A program made the position numbers and the translations under genes. Source: Verrucomicrobiota bacterium (GTDB lineage: Bacteria > Verrucomicrobiota > Verrucomicrobiia > Opitutales > Opitutaceae). Taken from it: 23,216 bases of DNA. Where the stretch lies: the NCBI GenBank assembly GCA_023457035.1, contig JAEWNN010000096.1:1-23216 (forward strand), in the 5' to 3' direction. Each line of letters starts with the position of its first letter. Within the stretch, counting starts at the first letter, position 1. Shown here in pieces: positions 14,569 through 20,685 of the stretch. The notes under the pieces are model-generated. The model was given only the letters and a program-made list of their open reading frames with translations. It ran no database searches and was not told the origin of the DNA.

Positions 14569-17029
14569 CCTTGGGCGGATTCAGGACCATATGGCTGTCG
14601 ACCTTGCCGGGCTGGAGTGGCGAGGGCTCGTCCTTGAGCCAGGCGGCGTGCCCATCGGAGTAGTACGGCGAGAGCGGGTTGGCGGACTGGCCGCCGGGCA
14701 ACTGGATCAGGCTGCCGGCTTCCCAACCGGGCTGGACGACCAGGCGGACCGAGGCCCCGAAGGTGGCGGACTGGGCGCGCACGACGAGCGGATCGCCGGG
14801 CAGCGGGGCGGAGGCCATGTCGAGGAACAGCCCGAGGCCGGGCAGCGCGCGGCCGACGGGGTGCCGCATCGCGAGGCGGTTGGCCCGGCCGAGAGTGTGT
14901 TGCGCGAGTGTCCCGGGGCCACCGGCGTCGGCGATGGTGGAGTCGGTGGCGGCGAGGAGCAGCGTGCACCAACCGTCGGCGCCGCCCGGGTGCCAGCCGG
15001 CGGGTTGCTGCGAGGCGAGGGAGTACGCGATGCGATCGAGCGGGAGCGTGGCGGAATCGAAGGCGGGCTGTGCGGTGCGGCAGCGGTCGAAGACGAGGCG
15101 GTCGACTTCGCGGAGGACCGCGGTGCGGAAGTCGCGGACGAGGCGGTAGCCGGCGGAGTCGGGGACGGCTTGGCCGCCCCAGTTTTCGACGAGTTGGCGC
15201 AACTCGGCGCGGGCGGGATGAGCGGTGGTGGCGGAGGCGTCGAGGGTGTCGAGGAGGAGCTGTTGCCAGCGTTCGAGGTAGAGGCCGCGGACGTCGAGCT
15301 GGAGCTCGAGAAGCGCGGAGGGGGAGAGCTCTTTGAGGGCGGCGAGGCGGTCGCGGATCTGCCGGGCGCGGGCGCCGAGCTGGTGGCCTCCGTCGCCGAG
15401 CAGGGCGAGATCGGTGCCGCCGACCATACGGTTGTCGGCCGACCAGATGCGGCCGGAGGGCGGGTTGTAGATGAGTGGGTACTGATCGATCGGCAGCGGG
15501 CCGTCCCAGCGGGCGGTGCCGTCGGACCAGGAGACAGGCGTGGATCCATCGAAGCCGACGCGCCGCGGGAGCGGGCCGGTGACGCTCCAGCCGATGTTGC
15601 CGTCGCTGTCGGCGACGATGAGGTTGAGCTGCGGCATGCCGGCCTTCTTGGCGAAGGCGAGGGCGGCGCGGGCGGAGTTGACGGACTCGAGGGCGGAGAA
15701 CTGGAGATCGTAGGCGGAGGACTCGGCCATCGCCCACCGCAACGCGACGGGGCGACCGCGGTGATCGGTGCCGACGACGGGGCCCCAGATCGTCGAGTCG
15801 AAGGTGAAGGTCTCGGGCGCGGCGGCGCGGACGGCGATCGTCTCGGTGCAGGTCTCGAGTTCGCGCCAGCCGTCGGGCGTGCGGTAGCGGCGGAGGTTGG
15901 CCGGATCGGTTTCGAGGACGACGAGGTCGGCGGTGTCGGCGGCGGCGGCGGTGAAGCCCCAGGCGAGGGCGCCGTTGCTGCCGGCGACGAGGAGGGGCAG
16001 GCCGGGGAGGGTGATGCCGTCGAGGTTGCGGATGTGGCGCGGGTCGGTGCGCCAGACCATCTCGGTGCGATACCAGAGGTTGGGCACCGCGAGGGGGAGG
16101 TTGATCGTGTTGGCGAGGAGGGCGAGTGGGCGCACGCCGCGCATCCCGTGGATGGCGACGGCGTTGCCGCCGGGGGCCTCGTCGGGGCCGTGGCGAAGCG
16201 GTGCGCTCCACGCGGCGAAGAAACGGGATGCGAAGTCATCGTTGCCCGCCTGTTCGGGTGCAGGTGCGGGCGCGGCCTCGGGGTTGGGCGGTTGGGCGGC
16301 GGGTCGGGCCGGGAGCTCCGCCGTGAGGAATTCCGGGGCGGCGGGGAGCGCGGGGGCGGAGAGTTGGGAGCGGTCGAGGGCGGCGTCGAAGTCGTCGGCC
16401 GCGGAGAGCAGGAACTCGGCGGTGGCGGGCGCGAAGAGGTCGCGCACGACCGCGCGGGAGAGCTCGGGCGCGCCGTCGGTGCGTTGGGTGGCCAACGCCA
16501 TGGCGGCGAGCACGAGCAGGGAGTCCTCCGCCTGCCAGCGCGCGGGCCGGGTGCGGAGCAGCGCGTATTCGAACGGCGCGGTGGCGAGTTCGGCGAGGCC
16601 CGCGTTCACCCCGAGCGTGTAGTCTTCGATGATTTCGCGCTGGGGCTCGGGCAACCGCTCGACGGCGGCGCGGGCCACGGCGCGGAGGCGGTGTCGGCGA
16701 TGGGTGCGATCCACCGGAAGGGCTGCGGGCCCGAAGAGTTCGGCGAGTTCCCCCGCACCGATGCGGCGCAGGCAGTCCATCTGGAAGAAGCGGTCCTGGG
16801 CGTGGGCGAAGCCGAGCAGCTTGGCGGCATCGCGGCGGCTGTTGGCGCTGATGCGGACGGCGCCATCGCGATCACGCTGGATCGCGGAGATGCCGGCGAG
16901 GCCGGGAAACGTGAGGCGCCCGCCGCGGTCGGGCAGGCTGCGGAAGAGGGGCACGAAGACGAAGAGACCGACGACCAGCAGGCCGAAGGCGAGGAGGGAG
17001 ACGGTCAGGCGCAACCAGCGGGGAAACAT
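14561..17029 (-). CDS. Penicillin-acylase (peptidase S45) family protein lacking the Ser nucleophile
   Basis: 822 residues. An N-terminal TM/signal segment (LRLTVSLLAFGLLVVGLFVF) is followed by an alpha-chain-like part with LGFAHAQDRFFQMDCLRRIG. A spacer rich in Pro/Ala (about 245-275) precedes the beta-chain-like part. Family marks in the latter are LPGLPLLVAGSNGALAWGFT, WSADNRMVGG (position of the oxyanion/Asn residue) and LPGGQSANPLSPYYSD near the end. Where the autocatalytically exposed N-terminal Ser is expected (GSNxW), the sequence reads APGGNAVAIHG: residue 288 is GGC Gly (16166-16168). Nearby, the usual ANDPHL is ANTINL. So it may be unprocessed and non-catalytic, or an odd subgroup. 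S45 enzymes cleave amides such as beta-lactam side chains or acyl-homoserine lactones. It is overlapped with the exporter gene downstream. Confidence 0.88.
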   Translation of the reverse strand: MFPRWLRLTVSLLAFGLLVVGLFVFVPLFRSLPDRGGRLTFPGLAGISAIQRDRDGAVRISANSRRDAAKLLGFAHAQDRFFQMDCLRRIGAGELAELFGPAALPVDRTHRRHRLRAVARAAVERLPEPQREIIEDYTLGVNAGLAELATAPFEYALLRTRPARWQAEDSLLVLAAMALATQRTDGAPELSRAVVRDLFAPATAEFLLSAADDFDAALDRSQLSAPALPAAPEFLTAELPARPAAQPPNPEAAPAPAPEQAGNDDFASRFFAAWSAPLRHGPDEAPGGNAVAIHGMRGVRPLALLANTINLPLAVPNLWYRTEMVWRTDPRHIRNLDGITLPGLPLLVAGSNGALAWGFTAAAADTADLVVLETDPANLRRYRTPDGWRELETCTETIAVRAAAPETFTFDSTIWGPVVGTDHRGRPVALRWAMAESSAYDLQFSALESVNSARAALAFAKKAGMPQLNLIVADSDGNIGWSVTGPLPRRVGFDGSTPVSWSDGTARWDGPLPIDQYPLIYNPPSGRIWSADNRMVGGTDLALLGDGGHQLGARARQIRDRLAALKELSPSALLELQLDVRGLYLERWQQLLLDTLDASATTAHPARAELRQLVENWGGQAVPDSAGYRLVRDFRTAVLREVDRLVFDRCRTAQPAFDSATLPLDRIAYSLASQQPAGWHPGGADGWCTLLLAATDSTIADAGGPGTLAQHTLGRANRLAMRHPVGRALPGLGLFLDMASAPLPGDPLVVRAQSATFGASVRLVVQPGWEAGSLIQLPGGQSANPLSPYYSDGHAAWLKDEPSPLQPGKVDSHMVLNPPKDD

Positions 17030-17098
17030 GGGGAGGCGAAGGGAGGGATGGAGACAGGGCGGCGAGAGGCCGTTTTGGACGGAGGATGGGGCGCCAAA

Positions 17099-17123
17099 CG
17101 CGGTTGGTCAACCGCGGCGGTTG
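17099..17123. promoter_or_regulatory. Overlapping inverted repeats upstream of the acylase-like gene (candidate operator)
   Basis: CGCGGTTG-GT-CAACCGCG (17099-17116) overlaps CAACCGC-G-GCGGTTG (17109-17123), giving three alternating GCGGTTG half-sites. It lies about 70 bp upstream of the start at 17029, in the leader or promoter position. A dimeric regulator site is possible; no regulator gene adjoins it. Confidence 0.35.
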
Positions 17124-17214
17124 GGATCAAGGATTTTCAAGTATCTGATGGATAAGGTCTAACGTTCAAGTCCCTGGCGGTTTCGGACGGGTTCCCTCGG
17201 AAGCGCCGAGGGGG

Positions 17215-17232
17215 CGATTACAATAAAATACG
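17215..17232. promoter_or_regulatory. AT-rich patch in divergent gap (possible promoter element)
   Basis: CGATTACAATAAAATACG is the only A+T-rich run in the divergent gap between the acylase-like gene and the GNAT gene. It contains TACAAT (17219-17224), a -10-like hexamer on the plus strand. No matching -35 at normal spacing was found, so this is tentative. Confidence 0.25.
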
Positions 17233-17291
17233 CAACTGCCTGATGCCGGATCACTAGCGAGCGGATACAAAAGGGCCACGTGCCTGAGCTT

Positions 17292-17316
17292 GCGGGGACC
17301 CTAGTCTTGTCCCCGC
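17292..17316 (+). other. Stem-loop ending one base before the GNAT start codon
   Basis: GCGGGGAC (17292-17299) pairs with GTCCCCGC (17309-17316) across a 9-nt loop; the ATG is at 17318. In the transcript this would occupy the place of a ribosome-binding site. It could control translation, or be part of the C-rich start context common here. Confidence 0.5.
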
Positions 17317-17317
17317 C

Positions 17318-17956
17318 ATGTGCACCTCCCTGCATTTTCACCGCTCCTCGGACGAGTCCGACCAAACGGTGTTGATTCGTGAAATGTTGGCGCTCGATCG
17401 TGAGCTCTACCTCACCGCGACCGAGGAGGATCTGGGTGGGCAGGACTACTGGCGTGAGCGTTTCGAGCGTTGCCCGGAGTCGCTCAGTCTCGCCCGGCAG
17501 CGCGATGGGCGGCTGGCGGGGTACTACCAGTTTCTGCCGATCACGGCGGCGTTCCGCGACGAGGTGCTTGCGGGCCGGGCGCACGATGGACGGATCCCGC
17601 TCGAGGCGATCGTGCCCTACCGCGAGCCGGCGCAACCGTATCATCTGTACCTGTGCTCGATGGCGGTGCGGCCCGAATGGCACCGACGCGGCGTGGCGAG
17701 CCGGCTGTATCGCGAGGAGGTCGCCTTCCAGCACACCCTGGCGCTGCGCGGACACCGGGCGAGTTCGCTGCTGAGCGTCGTCTGGTCGCCCTGCGGGGCG
17801 AAGTTCTTCGAGCGGATCAAGCTGCCGCGGGTGGGCCACGATGCCTGCGGCCGACCGATCCACCAGCGGTTGTTGCTCGACGGGGAATTGCCGGAGCTGC
17901 CGCTGCCGCGGGTGGTGCCCCCGGCGGCCGAACCGGCTTTGGCGGTGGCGGCCTGA
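17318..17956 (+). CDS. GNAT-family N-acetyltransferase
   Basis: 212 residues. After a ~50-residue N-terminal helical part (MLALDRELYLTATEEDLGG...), the GNAT core appears: LSLARQRDGRLAGYYQFLPI, then YHLYLCSMAVRPEWHRRGVASRLYREEV. The latter contains motif A with R123-R-G-V-A127, the acetyl-CoA pyrophosphate loop. LLSVVWSPCGAKFFERIKLPRVG matches the final alpha-beta part. It should acetylate an amine of a small molecule or protein; the substrate is unknown. The C-terminal ~25 residues are Pro/Ala-rich and probably disordered. It stands alone, convergent with the next gene, and a stem-loop overlaps its ribosome-binding position. Confidence 0.85.
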   Translation: MCTSLHFHRSSDESDQTVLIREMLALDRELYLTATEEDLGGQDYWRERFERCPESLSLARQRDGRLAGYYQFLPITAAFRDEVLAGRAHDGRIPLEAIVPYREPAQPYHLYLCSMAVRPEWHRRGVASRLYREEVAFQHTLALRGHRASSLLSVVWSPCGAKFFERIKLPRVGHDACGRPIHQRLLLDGELPELPLPRVVPPAAEPALAVAA

Positions 17957-17965
17957 GCTGGCCGC

Positions 17966-17995
17966 GGCTGACGCGGGTGGTCCGCGGAGTCAGCC
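17966..17995. terminator. Stem-loop between convergent genes
   Basis: GGCTGAC (17966-17972) and GTCAGCC (17989-17995) enclose an inner GCGG/CCGC pairing. It lies 9 bp after the GNAT stop and 35 bp from the end of the convergent lipoprotein gene, the expected place for a two-way terminator. No T-run. Confidence 0.5.
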
Positions 17996-18030
17996 CCGGC
18001 CTGCCTTTCCGGCGTGCCGAGGCGGCGAAG

Positions 18031-18645
18031 TTACAGTTTCACCTCTGGCAGGGTTCTGAGCAGACGGGTGGAGAGCTGCCGCAGTTCTGTGTCGGTGATC
18101 GGATCGCGGGAAGTGGTGCGACCGGACCAAAGGATGGCGCCATCGGTCGAATCGACGAGAAAGGCCCCTGCGGCGGTCACCCGTGCCCGGGCGGACGTCT
18201 TGCTGGGGAGATTCTCCTGCAAATGGACGAACAACAGCAGCCGTGGCCCGTTCGGGTGGAGGTAGGAGATGGGGCGGGCGCTGGAGGGTGCTGCGCCACC
18301 GGTGGCGATCGTCTGGGCGATCCGTCCTGCGAGCAGCCCGCCCTCGCTGGTGGGCGGCACGGACTCGGCACCGCGCACATCGTAGCCTTTGGGGCGCAGG
18401 AGATCGCGTAGCGCGAGGGCGAGTGCTCCGGCATGGGCTGTGCCGCCTTGGGCCCGGGCGCCGTCATTGCCGACGTAGATGTAGAGCAGTTGCGCGCGCG
18501 CGGTGCGCTCCTGCAGCAGCGCGAGGTTGGGCCCGAGCGTCGCCTCGGCGGTGGAAGCGTAGCGGACGGATTGGGCGCAGCCGGCCAATCCCACGGCGAG
18601 CACGATGCCGAATGCGGTTGGGCGGACGCAGCGTGGAAAGCGCAT
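18031..18645 (-). CDS. Hypothetical lipoprotein
   Basis: 204 residues from ATG 18645, chosen because it opens a lipoprotein signal: MRFPRCVRPTAFGIVLAVGL followed by the lipobox LAG-C23. The frame continues further upstream, but that part lies over the divergent gene. The mature part has alternating beta/alpha character: AQLLYIYVGNDG, a Gly/Ala-rich helix ending ALALRDLLRPKGYDV, PRLLLFVHLQEN, and a late ...AFLVDSTDGAILWSG strand pair. The last is reminiscent of DUF4136/PelC-like periplasmic lipoproteins in layout, without enough to assign a family. It is divergent from the phosphoesterase gene (94 bp apart) and convergent with GNAT. Function unknown. Confidence 0.75.
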   Translation of the reverse strand: MRFPRCVRPTAFGIVLAVGLAGCAQSVRYASTAEATLGPNLALLQERTARAQLLYIYVGNDGARAQGGTAHAGALALALRDLLRPKGYDVRGAESVPPTSEGGLLAGRIAQTIATGGAAPSSARPISYLHPNGPRLLLFVHLQENLPSKTSARARVTAAGAFLVDSTDGAILWSGRTTSRDPITDTELRQLSTRLLRTLPEVKL

Positions 18646-18739
18646 CGGCGGCAGGCTGGACGGATGTTGTGGCGTCGCAAACGTGAAAAGTGCTGCGCAG
18701 CCGGGGAACCCGGGCCAACTTGGGCCGGTCCGCCCCGCC

Positions 18740-19180
18740 ATGCGCATCGCCGTGATCTCCGACTCCCACGACCGCCTGCCCGCCGGGCTGGCGGCGCGGC
18801 TGAGTGGAGCAACGGAGATCTGGCACTTGGGGGATGTCTGCCTGCCGGGCACCCTCGCGCCGCTCGAGGCGCTGGCGGTGCCGCTGCGGATCGTGCGCGG
18901 CAACTGCGACTGGGCGAGCCATTGGCCGGAGGTGTTGACGCTCGAGCGCGGCGGCCACCGGTTCCATCTGGTCCACATCCCGCCGCTGCGGTCCCCTCCG
19001 GGGGCGACGGCGATCCTGCACGGGCACACCCATGTGCCGCGCGACGAGGTCGACCCGCACGGGGTGCGCTGGCTCAACCCCGGCTGCCTCGCGCACGCCC
19101 ACCGCGGCGCGCCGGCGAGTTTCGCGTGGCTGGAATTTGGTGACGGCGGCGGCTGGACCTGGCGGCTGGAGCCGCTCTGA
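18740..19180 (+). CDS. YfcE/MJ0936-type metallophosphoesterase
   Basis: 146 residues from ATG 18740, preceded by CGCCCCGCC. The calcineurin-like metal-binding motifs occur in order: SDSH (D8, H10), GD (D32), GNCD (N55), a His at 79, HGHTH (H94, H96, H98), and a closing NPGC typical of the YfcE group. These proteins are small dimetal phosphodiesterases acting on artificial substrates such as bis-pNPP; physiological substrates are mostly unknown. The length is slightly below the usual 155-185, with short connections between motifs. The metallopeptidase gene follows in the same direction after about 75 bp, so they may be co-transcribed. Confidence 0.9.
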   Translation: MRIAVISDSHDRLPAGLAARLSGATEIWHLGDVCLPGTLAPLEALAVPLRIVRGNCDWASHWPEVLTLERGGHRFHLVHIPPLRSPPGATAILHGHTHVPRDEVDPHGVRWLNPGCLAHAHRGAPASFAWLEFGDGGGWTWRLEPL

Positions 19181-19255
19181 CCGGCCCGGCGGGCGGCGCC
19201 GCCCGGCAAGTTTTCGGCTTTTCGTGCGCGCCGGGTGGCGGCAAGACGATGGCAC

Positions 19256-20047
19256 GTGCCCACGACCGAACAACAATGGTTCGATTTCGCCCCGGCCGCG
19301 CCCGCGGCGGCGGAGCCGGCCCCGGCGCCGCTGCTGGTGGCGCCGCGACCGGCGCCGGCCGGCGACAGCCTCGCGCTCGACGAGGCCGGCGAGGTCGCGG
19401 TGCGGCGCAGCGCGAAGGCCACCCGCTACCGGCTGAGCGTCGGCCGCGACGGCACCGCCGTGTTGACGATCCCGATGCGCGGATCGGAGCGGCAGGCCCG
19501 GCAGTTCCTCGCGAGCCAGCGCGACTGGCTCGCGCGCACGCGCCGCCGGCTGGCGGCGCTGCCGCGCAGCGCCGCGGTGTGGACGATCGGCACGAGCGTG
19601 CTCTGGCGCGGGGAATGGCGCACGATCGACCGGGCGGCGGAGGCCACGCCGCACGTGGTGTTGGGCGACGAAAGGTTCCGGGTGCGCGGGCACGAGGGCG
19701 ACCTGCGGCCCACGCTCGAGGCCCATTTCCGCCGGATCGCGCGCATCGAGCTGCCGCCCCGCACCTGGGAGCTGGCGGCGGTGACGGGCGTGGAGGTGCG
19801 CGAGGTGGTGGTGCGCGACCAGCGCACGCGCTGGGGCTCGTGTTCCTCGTCGGGCACGATCTCGCTGAACTGGCGGCTGGTGCAGGCGCCGGCCTTCGCG
19901 GCCGACTACATCGTGCTGCACGAGTTGATGCACCTGCGGGAGATGAACCACTCCGATCGCTTCTGGGCCCTGGTGGAGGCGGTGTGCCCGCGCTGGCAGG
20001 AGGCGGAGCGCTGGCTCAAGAACCACGGCGGCGCGCTGGGCCTGTAG
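19256..20047 (+). CDS. YgjP-like (DUF45/M48-related) zinc metallopeptidase domain protein
   Basis: 263 residues from GTG 19256 (MPTTEQQWFDFAP...); an in-frame GTG at 19235 would add seven residues, and sequence alone does not settle it. The first ~45 residues are Ala/Pro-rich and probably disordered. The conserved part starts AVRRSAKATRYRLSVGRDG and includes the family block RTRWGSCSSSGTISLNWRL. The zinc site HELMHLREMNHSDRFW follows (H222, E223, H226 and H232 by this start), then CPRWQEAERWLKNHGGAL. This is the usual order for YgjP/DUF45 proteins, sometimes found with type I restriction genes, which are not present here. The cellular role of the family is poorly known. Confidence 0.88.
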   Translation: MPTTEQQWFDFAPAAPAAAEPAPAPLLVAPRPAPAGDSLALDEAGEVAVRRSAKATRYRLSVGRDGTAVLTIPMRGSERQARQFLASQRDWLARTRRRLAALPRSAAVWTIGTSVLWRGEWRTIDRAAEATPHVVLGDERFRVRGHEGDLRPTLEAHFRRIARIELPPRTWELAAVTGVEVREVVVRDQRTRWGSCSSSGTISLNWRLVQAPAFAADYIVLHELMHLREMNHSDRFWALVEAVCPRWQEAERWLKNHGGALGL

Positions 20048-20086
20048 GCGGGGCCGGGGACGCCGACCCGCGGGCCGTGGTCGCCG

Positions 20087-20551
20087 TCAGCGGGAAAGCT
20101 CGCGCTGGCTGAGGACGCGGTGGCCGCTGATCGAGAGCGACTGGGCGGCGAGCTCGCGATCCTCGACGTGCAGCACCAGCCCGTATTTGCCGTTTGGGCG
20201 CACGAGGAACGGATAGAGGTAGTGGATGTTCACCTCGGCCTCGAGCAACGCGGCGAGGACCCGGGCGAGGCCGGCCTCGCTGTCGAGCTCGAGGCCGAGC
20301 ACCTCGTTCTCGTTGGCGTAGTAGCCGAGCCGGCGAAGGAGGTCGTAGGTGCGGTCGGGATCGTCGACGACCAGGCGCACAATGGACGACTCGGTGACAT
20401 CGACGACGGCCATGGCGAGCACGTGGATGTTCTGCCCGGCGAGGAGGACGACGAGGTCGTGGAGGGCGCCGCACTTGTTCTCGATGTAGAGGGTGAACTG
20501 GCGGACGGGGTCGCCGGTGTTGGGGGTGCTGGTGTTCGCGGGCGAGGACAT
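20087..20551 (-). CDS. Tandem ACT-domain protein
   Basis: 154 residues from ATG 20551, chosen because the first ACT domain begins at once (FTLYIENKCGALHDLVVLLA) and the upstream in-frame residues are Pro/Arg-rich. Two ACT repeats are visible, about 17-85 and 92-150; the second starts LELDSEAGLARVLAALLEAE. Each has the beta-alpha-beta start with a Gly/Ala turn where amino-acid ligands bind. No catalytic domain is attached. Stand-alone double-ACT proteins are thought to sense amino acids and regulate enzymes; the target is unknown. It sits in the same direction as the large gene upstream, 134 bp away beyond a strong stem-loop, so separate transcription is likely. Confidence 0.85.
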   Translation of the reverse strand: MSSPANTSTPNTGDPVRQFTLYIENKCGALHDLVVLLAGQNIHVLAMAVVDVTESSIVRLVVDDPDRTYDLLRRLGYYANENEVLGLELDSEAGLARVLAALLEAEVNIHYLYPFLVRPNGKYGLVLHVEDRELAAQSLSISGHRVLSQRELSR

Positions 20552-20649
20552 GGGCGGCGGCGGGCGGAGGCTGATAGCGATGCGCAGGAAGGGGGCCGGG
20601 TCAATTCCGGCGGGCCGCCGGGGCGGCACCGCTGCGGGAGTACTGCGGT

Positions 20650-20676
20650 GCGTCCCCGCACGCTGTGCGGGGACGC
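20650..20676 (-). terminator. Strong GC stem-loop after the large membrane-anchored protein gene
   Basis: A perfect 12-bp stem, GCGTCCCCGCAC paired with GTGCGGGGACGC, around a 3-nt loop. It lies 9 bp beyond the stop of the minus-strand gene ending at 20686. No T-run follows on the minus strand, but stability and position suit a 3'-end or terminator structure. Confidence 0.6.
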
Positions 20677-20685
20677 GAGGGCCGA

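Noticed and set aside
14396..17155. 919-residue plus-strand open frame opposite the acylase-like gene
   Set aside because: Gly/Glu/Ala-rich antisense frame typical of high-GC DNA; the minus strand has full S45-family motifs.
17157..17175. GTCTAACGTTCAAG resembles an attC R''/L'' end
   Set aside because: No complementary GTTAGAC-type partner follows before the GNAT gene, so no attC fold is possible.
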